NCBI GenBank assembly: GCA_944548615.1
Contig: OX155961.1
Location: forward strand, 22,844,620 to 22,908,619
DNA from: Micropterix aruncella
Taxonomy: Eukaryota > Arthropoda > Insecta > Lepidoptera > Micropterigidae
Direction of reading: 5' to 3'
DNA length: 64,000 nt
Below the pieces are notes generated by a model. That model worked only from the letters and a program-made list of their open reading frames with translations, was not told the origin of the DNA and made no database searches. Shown here piece after piece: positions 22,781 through 32,189 of the stretch. Within the stretch, counting starts at the first letter, position 1, and each line of letters opens with the position of its first letter. The position numbers were made by a program, and so were the translations under genes.

Positions 22781-23215
22781 GTAGAGCGAAGCATACGGAT
22801 ACCAGAATATAAAGGAGAATGGGCATTTTTGTATGACAAGTGTACCCAGAGTGTAACAACTAGAGACTAATTAATTATTTAAAAAAGTAATAATATCAAT
22901 GTTTAAATCATTAATCCATGTCGTGTTGGGATTATACACATGCGAAGTTTTGTAAATCTGGATGATTTTTTGAAAAAAACTAGGTACTTAATAAATCTTG
23001 TTAAATAAGGTTTATTATGTAAATAAGGTCGTTATTTGAATCAACAATTCTACTAAAATCCAATCGTACAGCAAAAATTAATCAAGTCCAGTATCACATG
23101 CAGAAAGTACAAAATAAAATCACATGAAAATGGAAAACACTAGTAAAACGAAAGAATGACAACGGTCCATCCGACCGTAATGTTACTACATACACTGAGT
23201 ATCTATCTCTGTCTT
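22780..23215 (-). repeat. Y repeat copy 1
   Basis: Shares ordered blocks with 26155-26600 (same orientation) and with 42590-44000 (opposite): ACTAGAGACTAATTAATTA, TTAATCCATGTCGTG, AACTAAAATCCAATC-like and GAATGACAACGGTCCA. No coding frame is common to the copies. Confidence 0.6.
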
Positions 23216-23224
23216 GCTTATTTA

Positions 23225-24550
23225 CTGACCGATAAGACCCGCTCGCTAGCCCTGGTCGGCTCAACTTACGGTTCAGCCTCTATACAGTAGCCGCTTCCTA
23301 AAAAGGGCGAACCTGGTAGGGACTCTGCCACGGCAGGTGCATCAGTTATTCGCATCGTGCGGTGTCAGCCAATTGACTTGGCACTCCGGAGAATACCGGG
23401 GGGGGGGGGGTGTCTGGAAATGCTCTTATACGTTTCCTAAGCAGCGGGGGTGGTTGTCATGTAAATGTCAGCTACTCTTGAAACGACCTATCGGCCACCC
23501 AATCCCGAGTGGTAGCCGGGTTCAGAACGCCACGGTCCGCGACAAATTCGAATTACCGCGACTATTAGGTACAGGAGCACGGAAACAGCTAGCGAGCGGT
23601 TTCGTGCAGCTTGGGCCATAAGATCCATTGTGTTTTCAAGTCGATCCAACTATCGATTAAGCTTTTATCCAGTAGCCTCCTCGTGCGAAAGACTACTCTG
23701 GGAATGACTAACGCGTTTCAGGCCTAACGGCTGGTGGATCGGTTTCCCCTGGGGAAGTGCCACCCGGCGCTACTGGACGATTTGCGCACCGTGCGACAGC
23801 CAATCGGTATTGTGCACTCTGACTGATTACTAAAGGAGTCAGGAGTCAATAGAAATATACTGTTTCCTAAACAGCTAGGGTGGATGTTGACCTGTCAAAA
23901 AACACTCTTGAAAATACCAGTTGCCTACCTGATCCATTCAGAGCCGGTCCAAAGGTCCCGGATGCCAAAGGTCCGCGATAGATTCAAACTATCCAAACTA
24001 TTCAAACTATTCAAACTATAGAACCAAATAGATTCAAACGCTGAAATTACGGCAGGTAGAGGTCGCGCAAGCGACTTCGAACACGTAGCCAGTCGGGAGG
24101 CTGGAGGTATCCTGATGGTTAATGCCAGACGGAGATATCCTTCCAAAACTGGTAGTGAGGGGCGAGGCTGCCCGCTGGTTACCATTCTCGGTGCCTCGCC
24201 CTAAGGCGTTGGCCTTTGACGGGCATGATGGCTTAGCTAGACGGTAGGATTATATTCATCTCTAAGTCTTCTACGCTCACCTCACGGAAGATAGAACAAT
24301 CATTATCGTTAAAACTTCCTGAGGTGACGGATTCGCCCGTTGTAGTTGACGCCTCTACGGACGGAGACATCCAGCCAAATCTAATGGTGAGGCTGCGTTA
24401 CCGGCTGCTGGCGTAGCTTGGCTGTGGATCTTGTTCATCATTACGTTCACTCCATTAAATCATTACGTTCACTCCATGGGAGATAGAATAACATGTTGTC
24501 GTTATACCTAGCTCCCTGGAGTAGCGTGTTCGCCCGAAGTAATCGACATC
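23225..24550 (-). repeat. Cluster of reversed G repeats
   Basis: Reverse-oriented copies in series: 23225-23630 (3' part, with an 11-G run at 23399), 23635-24400 (nearly full: end block GTAGCCTCCTCGTGCG, body CCAAACTGGTAGTGA, 5' hairpin GACGGATTCGCCCGTTG) and a 5' piece at 24440-24550. Repeats of CAAACTATTCAAACTA (23985-24020) are a local expansion within the G body. Confidence 0.7.
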
Positions 24551-24689
24551 CCTCAATGTGCATATACAGTTCTTTTACAAGATTTTCGATAAAAACTGCA
24601 AAAGTTACTGAAAGGTCCCGTTTCATGTATATTTCTGTTATGTTGAAATTGTAACCGACTAAGAGAAAACATCATCAATTCGTCGTCTC

Positions 24690-24850
24690 TCCGAATTTCC
24701 GTATGGCAACTCCGCCGCCGGGAGGTCGGGAAGCGCACGCGCTAGTCGGCGGGCGAAGCGGGGGTGGGAGGTAGGAGCGGCGCGGAGATATCTCGCCGCC
24801 CGCTCCCGCAATGTCACAGCCTGCTACGCCCGCCTTGCACGTATCGATTG
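24690..24850. other. Short CpG-rich island
   Basis: The segment from CAACTCCGCCGCCGGGAGGT to CCCGCTCCCGCAATGTC is far more GC- and CpG-rich than its surroundings and matches none of the repeats here. It could be a promoter remnant or an unknown element. No exon is visible beside it. Confidence 0.35.
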
Positions 24851-24854
24851 CTTC

Positions 24855-24975
24855 TTTAAACAAACGTAACCCAACAATGCCTATCCTTCCCATCTACCTA
24901 TATCATCTTAGACTCGTGGGCAAACTTGAGAAACTGCAGAATATCTGCATTCATACGTTATATGTAGGAACATGT
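24855..24975 (+). pseudogene. LINE fragment
   Basis: Reads YHLRLVGKLEKLQNICIHTL, the block usually seen as K-L-Q-N-x-C-I-R before the LINE C-terminus. Too short to classify. Confidence 0.5.
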
Positions 24976-24979
24976 GGTT

Positions 24980-25420
24980 CCCAAACATTTTTTGCTGTTG
25001 CCCAGTTATTTCTATGATTCGTCTTCGTGACCCACTATTATTTATAAACTATTCTGAATACCTTGTTAACTTTTGATCTACACTGTAATCTTATTAGTTG
25101 ACTAATATTTATGAGAAGTGTGTATGAAGCTGTTTATTTTTAACCGATTTCAAAAAAAGAGGTTATCAATTCAGTTGTTTTTTTTTGTTTATTACCTCAG
25201 AACTCCGTCGTTTATGAACCGACTTGGCAAAATCTTTTTTTATTTGAAAGGATATACATTCAGATTGGTTCAAAATCCTGTTCTGGTAATGGGATCCATG
25301 AGGAATATTTGAGGAAATTCCTCAAATATTATAATATGAAATTGAAAAATTACATGTTGGTTCAGTTCCAATGACAGCGCATTTTATATGGTGAGCATGA
25401 CTTGATACTACAACTTGGGT
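24980..25420. other. AT-rich spacer
   Basis: A direct repeat of AATATTTGAGGAAATTCCTC straddles 25300-25330 and is a small palindrome. Nothing else is recognised. Confidence 0.4.
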
Positions 25421-25423
25421 TAT

Positions 25424-25962
25424 CGACTACAGCGGGCGAGCCCGTCACTTCAGGAAGTTTTAACGATTAGTCGTTCTATCTCCCTGGAAGTGAACGTAGA
25501 AGACTTGGGGACAAAACAATCCACCGTCTGCTACGCCACAAGCCCCTAAGAGGCCAACGCCTTAACCGCGAGATAGCCAGGAATATTACCTGGCGGGCCC
25601 TTACTTCCAATTGTGACCAGATTACTTCGGTCTCTCGATTGGTTACGAGTTCGAGGTCGCTTGCGCAGTCCTCTCCCTTACGAAGCGGTGAAACGGTGTT
25701 TACCGAATCTATCGCGGACCACAGTGTCCTTTGCCCGGCTGTTCACCCAGGATCGGATGGCCGATGGTCATTTCAAGAGCAGTTGCCGTAAGGTCCGCAA
25801 CCACCCCCGCTCTATAGGAAACAATACAGCTTCCTGACTCCCCCGACTGGGAGTCAATGGGCCCATGCTGGGTTGGTCACGAAGACCCATTCTGTTCAGG
25901 GTCGGTCACACTCACGGGTCAGCACCCATCCGACGGCGTCCACCAAGTTGTGTAAATACAAA
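25424..25962 (+). repeat. G repeat copy ending in an inverted 3' block
   Basis: The 5' two thirds are in plus orientation, from ATCGACTACAGCGGGCGAGC to ACAGCTTCCTGACTCCCCCG. From about 25850 the sequence is instead the complement of the G 3' end (GAAGACCCATTCTGTTCAGG, then ACGGGTCAGCACCCATCC), so the copy folds back on itself. Confidence 0.65.
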
Positions 25963-26154
25963 GAAACTATCGTCACAATGTTACATAGCGCGCCGCAGGT
26001 AATTATTTCTTCAAAAATTAATCGTGTTTTAGAGAAATTTGGCTGGAGCCCCGATCCTTCGAGAAAATATAAGAATTTTTTCATTTAGTCGCAGGCATTT
26101 TTTTAAACGAAAACCTACCGTTTTGGACAAAGGACAAAGCATTTTTGTTTGAAA

Positions 26155-26600
26155 GTACTAAGGACCTATATAACAACTAGGGACTAACAATTAATAATTA
26201 CTTGTTGTGCACAATTATTGTGCTCGTGAAAAGAAGTAATAAAATCAAGTTTAACTTATTAATCCATGTCGTATTAAAATTAAACACATCGAAAATTTTA
26301 TATTATTAGATTATTTTGTGACATTGTAGTTAGTAGGGGCATATAGCAATTATGTATAGGGTTTATTATGTAACTAGGGTTTATTATAACTCATTCTTTG
26401 AATCAGCAGTTGAACTAAAATCCAATCAAGACCATTATCAAAGCCAGAAATGAAAACAAAATCACAAATTAAACAGAAAACACCCCAAAGAAAAACAAAG
26501 GAATGACAACGGCCCAGGCGCAGAATCTTACCTGCCACCCACACACTGAGCATTTATCTCTGTCTTGCTAAGTTACTGTGTCTCTTTCAACCATAAACTT
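26155..26600 (-). repeat. Y repeat copy 2
   Basis: Blocks TATTAATCCATGTCGTATTA, GTAACTAGGGTTTATTATA and GAATGACAACGGCCCAGGCG are in the same order as in copy 1. Confidence 0.6.
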
Positions 26601-27395
26601 GTTTAGACCACCCCAACGTAAAGCAAAATAATGCCGACTTTCTCTTAACTAGTAGCTGTTTATTTTTTATTCATTAACTTATTTACCGTATATTATATGT
26701 ATTATATACTTTTGAATGAGATATACTTACGGATGTGCACGACTTTCGACTGTGCATGTAAGTTTATGGGTCCCTTTACTGTCGACGAACGATCACTCCT
26801 CATCCATATATCTCAAAAATCGAGCTTTGCCTTTTGCAACACAACGTGTTGAGACGAAATAAAGCGAAAAATGCCTTTTGCAACACCTCCAATTGAAACG
26901 AAATAAAGCGAAAAAACTAAAATAAAACACTTTGATCACTTCAGCAAAGGCCGTTTCATAAATGGAGGATGACATAATGAAATAATTCAAAATTTCGAAT
27001 GTTTCCAACATTTAAAATATGAAATATTATTAGGCTGCGTTAGTTATCAACGAGCCATTAAATCGAAATAAAAATAGAAAACCTCCAATGCACAATGAAA
27101 TGAAAGAAGATACTTCAATATTAATTTCTGGCAGAGAAGTTTATAATAAAGATTATATAATAATATCAAAATAAGGTAAACTTGTATAAAATTGTATAAC
27201 ATTAGAAAATGTATAAAGAAACATGGTTAAAAAACTGTATAATATATTTATATTTACAGAAGAAATACAAATATAAAATATTTGTAGTTTTTTACGTAGT
27301 ATTAAAAGGCTTTTTTCCAATATGATGTATTACTAATATGATGTAATACTTTCCTAAATATGGCAGAATTCAAAAAACATTTCTGTCGCGTGTAT
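26600..27395. other. AT-rich intergenic sequence
   Basis: Two tandem partial units around GAGACGAAATAAAGCGAAAA (26850-26915). No gene is supported. Confidence 0.45.
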
Positions 27396-27765
27396 GAGAT
27401 ATTTAATTAAAATACCGAATTCGCTTGTTAAAGAAATATTCTAACCAATATTAATTGTGAAATTTTCGCAATGTGGTTTCGGCCCTACGACGCATCTCCG
27501 TACCGAATTTCAAGTCCTTAAGTCCAATATGCCAAATTTAAGCTCAATCGGATGAAGCGTTTGGGAGCTATCGTGGATTATTACACAAACACACACATTG
27601 ACAGACAGACAGACAAACAGACAGACTTCAGTCTGGATATATTCTTAATAGTTTTCGGGGGGGGGGGTCTAAATGTATATACCTGTCTTCAACTCCATTT
27701 TTTTTTGCGCGTTCACAATACTTTACCTCTTTGTTGGTTAACAGGCCGGTAAAGTAAAAGAAACG
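27395..27765 (+). repeat. V repeat copy 2
   Basis: Blocks TTAATTAAAATACCG, AATGTGGTTTCGGCCC, GCTCAATCGGATGAAGCGTT, ACAGACAGACTTCAGTCTGG, a G run (27658-27667) and GCCGGTAAAGTAAAA. Confidence 0.65.
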
Positions 27766-27769
27766 AGAG

Positions 27770-28090
27770 AAATATAATCGCAGCCCTGTCGTACCGTGAC
27801 CTTTTCGGTACTCGAAAGAATCTCATTACCGGTGCGTATAAGGGAGTACTGAGGGCTTATTGGAGAGATGGGCGCATAAGGAATGGTCCCCGCGCTGGTG
27901 GCTCGAGGCACGTTCCGCGATGCGGCAAGGGCGCAGGAGATAGGCCTTGCCGACTCCCGACTTCCGGATCCGACCGTGACCCATTTACAGCCAGCGAGCA
28001 CTACGGGTCGCGCCAAATGTCGCCGCGCGGCCTGAGGACACTTGCCGGAATTCTCAAGTGGCCCTCGAGAGTTTTTCAAACGCCCTTACG
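27770..28090. other. GC-rich segment of unknown nature
   Basis: Follows directly on a V repeat and is much richer in GC than the surrounding DNA. The plus strand has a partly open frame rich in Arg and Gly (GAYKGVLRAYWRDGRIRNGP). No domain is recognised and it does not recur in this window. Confidence 0.35.
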
Positions 28091-28263
28091 GCTACATTGA
28101 GAATAACACCATAATATAAAAATGTTTTAAACAATGTAGTTATAAGCTGATAAAGTTAGCTGTTAAAAAAATATATATTAAATAAAAATTAAAAGTATTT
28201 CTTCTAAATTTCACGGTTATTTTACTTATATTTAATTTGCATTTATATGTTTAATAGAGTTTT

Positions 28264-28830
28264 ATGATGGGCGGGAATTATTATTGCAGTTTTAATCGAA
28301 AACGCACCACATCCTACCTATGCTTTCATACAAGGATAGCTTATGGTATTCTGCCCTGGGGTAATGCACCAGATAGTAATCGTATTTTTATTCTGCAAAA
28401 ACATGCTCTTAGAATGATATGTGGGTTAAAAAGAGGTGATCACTGCGCTCCGAACTTTGAAAATAGAAAAAATATTGACTGAAAATGGGAATTTATTTAC
28501 CAGTGTTTAGTTTATGCGAGAGCAAATTTGGAAGGCCACGTAACGAACTCGAATTTTCCCGAACATAACACACGCAATAAGAATTGCATCCAAAAGTGCG
28601 GCTTGGTTTATACCAGAGATTTTAAAAAATATTTGGTCTTTAAATTTTTCAATCTGCTGCCAACAGAAATTAAGAAACTCAAAGAGGCGGCATTCAAGAA
28701 GTGCATAAAAAGAAACCAAAAGCCATCCACGCTCTCTATGACTTCGATGAATTTGTCAAGGTTGTCGTTGGGTTTAAAATGTAATTATACATGAAATATA
28801 TTTTTTTATTGCTGAATAAACATTGTTTTG
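28264..28830 (+). pseudogene. LINE C-terminal region, frameshifted
   Basis: Two consecutive frames read IAYGILPWGNAPDSNRIFIL, then QKHALRMICGLKRGDHCAPN, and after a break SNFPEHNTRNKNCIQKCGLV with FKFFNLLPTEIKKLKEAAFK. These are the post-RT blocks of CR1/Jockey-type LINEs. The stop after KNID and the absence of the RT core show that it is dead. Confidence 0.75.
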
Positions 28831-29349
28831 AATAATTATTAATTATGTGATAATATGATATGGATTATTTCTATATCTTTTACAGTATTTTTAATTATTT
28901 ACTTTTAGAGTAATTTCGTTTTTATATTTTGTTATCTTAGTAGTACTCTAGTGCTGATTATTCTTGAAAAACCTATTGATTATTTTTTAGAAAAATATTG
29001 ACTATTATTGTTTGTTTGTTTGTTTGTTTATATTCTTTATTGTGAAAATGTCACAATGGGCGGGTTTATTGTCATATAACAATCTCTTACAGCCATCCCT
29101 ACTATGACGTGTTATATGTAAGTGTGCGTGTAAAGGTGCGATTCCACCAAAATAGTGTGCAGCACATTTGCTTGCACACATTTTGTGCAAAACTCCAACA
29201 GTGCAGGTACTAAGCTGGTGTCGCATTTGGCTTCCGTCTCCACTGGTAAGGCTGTGCGTAACTTTTGTAAGCGCACAGTTCAGCACACTTGTGCGCGAAC
29301 ATGTTCACTGAGCAGAGTTTCTGCCGAGTGTTGTGCTGCAGCATGTGTT

Positions 29350-31117
29350 TTACTATGTAGTCTCCTTAAAAAGAAACGAAGGAAGAAACCGCGATGTTGG
29401 GTGAGGCCGTTACTACAGCGACGGAATGAAGAAACGAATAAATTTCTAGAAGAAATTAAAATAGATCCATTGAGTGGATTTAAAAACTTCACACGTATAT
29501 CTTGCGAAGATTTTGAGTTGCTGGTTAATGTAACTAGTCCTTTTATTGCTAAGCAAGATACCAACTACAGAAAATGTGTCCCTGTTTCAATAAGGCTTGC
29601 AATCACCTTAAGATATCTTGCTACTGGAGATTCTTTTGCAAGTTTAATGTTCTTATTTAAAGTTTCAAAAGAGCTTATTGCTCGGATTGTACCTGAGACT
29701 TGTAAGGCGTTGATAAGCGTGTTGAAAGAAAATATTAAGGTAAGAAAATAAAAATAATATACCATTTTATTTTAGTCACTTTTATTGCATTACATTTCAT
29801 GCCAAGATATTGTTTCGCCATCATTCTGACGTAAAAGATCTGAATAATCATTATCGCGGACCTGAAAACTTGAAGCCGGTCCTTGACTCTGACAATTTGA
29901 CGAATCTGAATACGGTGAAGGCATTGGAGTTGTAACATATTTTCCAGTACCAATAATAGCGTCATACAATAAATTATCTATATCCCTTTGTACTAAAATC
30001 TTGGTTCGCTCATCTCTAATTTTCCTTAATTTCGTTGCGACGGCTGCAGCAAAAATGTCTTCGTCATCAGGTTTTTTTGCTTCCATCTGCTTGTTTACGT
30101 TATTCATAATGGACAAAGCTTGGGCGATTCTCGGGTCTTCATCGACAATACGGCGTTTAAGCGAGTTCTTCGGAGCCTTAAACTTTTCGACTGGCCTTTC
30201 ATGAAGAGACTCTTGATCTTCATTTACTGTGTCATTCTGGATAATAATATCTTGTGATACCTGAAATAGTAATAAAATTTCCTTTTTCAGATGCCTAACA
30301 CTTTAGAAGAATGGATGACCTTAGAGCGCCAATTTGACCATCTTTGGAATTTCCCTCATTGCATTGGGGCTATGGATGGCAAACACGTTGTTATTCAAGC
30401 TCCAAGTAATACTGGAAGCGACTTTTTCAATTACAAAGGTGATTTCAGCATTGTGCTTTTAGCACAATGGTTGATGCAAATTATAAGTTTACGTACGTAG
30501 ATGTCGGTTGTAAAGGAAGAATATCGGATGGTGGTGTTTTCAAAAATACTGGTTTCTATGCTAATCTTCAGCAAGGAAAATTAAATTTGCCTGAACCTTA
30601 CCCGTTACCCGGAAGGAACAAACCAATTCCACATGTCATTGTGGCAGATGATGCTTTTGCGTTAGATATAAATTTAATGAAACCATATCCCGGTCAACAT
30701 GACAAAAGATCAAAAGAGAGAATATTTAATTATCGGTTGAGCAGAGCGAGACGTATTGTGGAAAACGTATTCGGCATTATGTCCGGTGTATTTCGCGTAC
30801 TCAGGAAACCTATTCTGTTAGCTCCAGAAAAGACACAATTGATAACACTGACATGTTGTTACTTGCATAATTTTTTGATAACACAAAAATCGTCTTCACA
30901 ACTTTATACTTCTGCTGGCTGTTTTGATACTGAGAACCAAATTACTCATTGCACTATCGATGGAAGTTGGCGGCGTGATGCAGGCATGGCAAACTTACTG
31001 CCTTTAAGACATGTTGGAAGAAGACCCCCTGGCGATGCGAAAAACATAAGAGAAGAATTTGCACATTATTTCCAAACTGACATCGGAATGGTGCCATGGC
31101 AAGAAACACTGGCGTAA
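29350..31117 (+). pseudogene. Harbinger transposase, two exons, frameshifted
   Basis: PIF/Harbinger DDE endonuclease that would cut and join the element ends. Exon 1 (frame open from before 29350 to 29739) encodes an N-terminal region containing WVRPLLQRRNEETNKFLEEI and FKNFTRISCEDFELLVN. The donor is AAG/GTAAGA at 29739/29740 and the acceptor TTTTTCAG/ATG at 30290/30291, joining in phase 0. Exon 2 (30291-31117) carries the first Asp in CIGAMDGKHV, the second in VADDAF and the Glu in RRIVENVFG. A 2-bp CA duplication at 30463-30466 shifts the frame between YKGDFSIVLLA and VDANYKFTYVDVGC, so this copy is inactive. The initiator codon is uncertain: no good ATG opens exon 1, which may mean a further 5' exon. 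An AATAAA lies at about 31157. Confidence 0.88.
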
Positions 31118-31531
31118 ATAGTATAGGTATCTAAGTAATAATATTAGAGGTAAGAAAATAAACATTTAAAACGTACCTACCTGTTCATTTATTTCGTCGT
31201 GTGAGTTCAAGCTGACGTTCGGCTCATCCCTTCCATGAAAGAAATTCAAATATGCATAAGCAAACCATTTCGGCTTATATATATCTAAAATCCCAGAACC
31301 TGAAGATTTTGAGTCAGCGATTTTCTTCTTTTCTCTTCGGTATTGAGCCAAAATAATCTTCCATTTTCTCATTACCTCAGTCGAGTCACAATTGAAACTT
31401 TGCGCCAACTCTTGAGTGGCGTCGTGTTTTTTGTTTTTATTTTTATAATCACTGTGACTAGAATCCCATAATACAGGATAAGTTTCAATAGCTTGAATAA
31501 ATTTAATAATTTTATCATTCGTCCAATCCAT
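29790..31531 (-). CDS. Harbinger accessory protein with MADF domain and BESS-like motif, two exons
   Basis: Second Harbinger gene; the family's Myb/MADF-type protein binds DNA and helps the transposase reach the nucleus and the element ends. Exon 1 (31531-31181, starting ATG) encodes MDWTNDKIIKFIQAIETYPV and a MADF-type fold to about residue 95, with WKIILAQYRREKKKI near its end. Donor ACAG/GTAGGT at 31181/31180; acceptor ATTTCAG/GTATCA at 30261/30260; phase 0. Exon 2 (30260-29790) ends in a BESS-like helix around residues 190-225 (DEDIFAAAVATKLRKI). The total is 273 residues with no internal stop. The intron (920 bp) contains exon 2 of the transposase on the other strand. An AATAAA lies four bases past the stop. 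The product could still act if expressed. Confidence 0.85.
30261..30290. promoter_or_regulatory. Bidirectional splice-acceptor segment
   Basis: These 30 bases end in TTTTTCAG on the plus strand (transposase acceptor) and in ACTATTTCAG on the minus strand (accessory gene acceptor). Exon 2 of one gene starts at each end, so both introns use the same bases as their 3' splice region. Confidence 0.8.
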
Positions 31532-32189
31532 ATTTAGCTTGGTTAATTAACAATGTACACGCACAAATCAATGTTTTCACTCCGGTAGCGGAAGCAAGAC
31601 TGAGTTCGCGCACAACAGGTTTGTACACGTCGACGCGAGTCCACTGCCTGCATGTGTGCGCGCACAAAAGTATACAGATGTGCGCGAACATTTCTAGAAT
31701 GTTCGCGCACAATTTGTTATTGTTTGCTTTAGTGAGTCGACCAGAATAAACATTTGTGTCGCACAATGTGCATTGCAGTGCCGCACAGTTCTGCACACTG
31801 GTGGAATCGCATCTTAACATGTCTGTAAGTGTGTGTCTTGTTATTGCAATCGATCGACAGAATTGAAAATGCAATTCCGTTAATTTGATCCCAGCCGAAA
31901 ATGGTGACCCAGCCGGGAATCGAATCCGGGACCTTACAATGTAAGATCAGGCGACCTAACCACTATGCCACCGGGCCGTGTTATTATTGTTTTTTTTTGT
32001 AATTTGAGTGTGATTTTTTTTACTATTGAACCTTAAGTACCTTTATATAAAAGTTTATGTACATGTAATGAAGATATTAATAATTGAACAACAATGCAAA
32101 ATGACGCATTCCACAGTATGTACTTTTTGGAATTAATAAAATATGACTATTATGACTATGACTATAATGTTATTAAACGACCATTAATT

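Larger units (their letters stand above)
29134..31814 (+). mobile_element. PIF/Harbinger transposon, 2681 bp
   Basis: The terminal inverted repeats are AGGTGCGATTCCACCA at the left and the complement of AGATGCGATTCCACCA at the right. A 3-bp TAA duplication (29131-29133 and 31815-31817) fits the superfamily's TWA preference. It carries the two expected genes: a DDE nuclease (plus) and a DNA-binding partner (minus). Related GTGCAGCACA and TGTGCGCGAACA blocks occur near both ends. It lies in the body of a SINE, so it is younger than that SINE. Confidence 0.93.
29014..31981 (-). mobile_element. tRNA-derived SINE split by a Harbinger transposon
   Basis: The minus-strand head (31978 to 31906) has an A box (TGGCATAGTGGTTAGG) and a B box (GGATTCGATTCCC). 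The body runs to 31818 and, after the insertion, continues from 29130 to 29040 through the 3' block containing AATAAACCCGCCCATTG. It ends in an AAAC repeat. A target duplication TATTATTGTTT (29003-29013 and 31982-31992) brackets the whole. Without the transposon the SINE is about 285 bp. Confidence 0.85.

Noticed and set aside
22542..22859. 105-codon minus-strand frame with a hydrophobic start resembling a signal peptide
   Set aside because: It overlaps the end of a Y repeat, has no homologue I recognise and no splice or promoter support.
27738..28079. 113-codon minus-strand frame in GC-rich DNA
   Set aside because: Long mainly because the GC-rich stretch has few stops. It continues into a V repeat, has no splice sites or recognisable domain, and the opposite strand is about as open.
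31906..31978. tRNA gene
   Set aside because: A and B boxes are present, but the sequence continues into a SINE body, recurs at 15625 and 12335, and has no paired acceptor stem or terminator.
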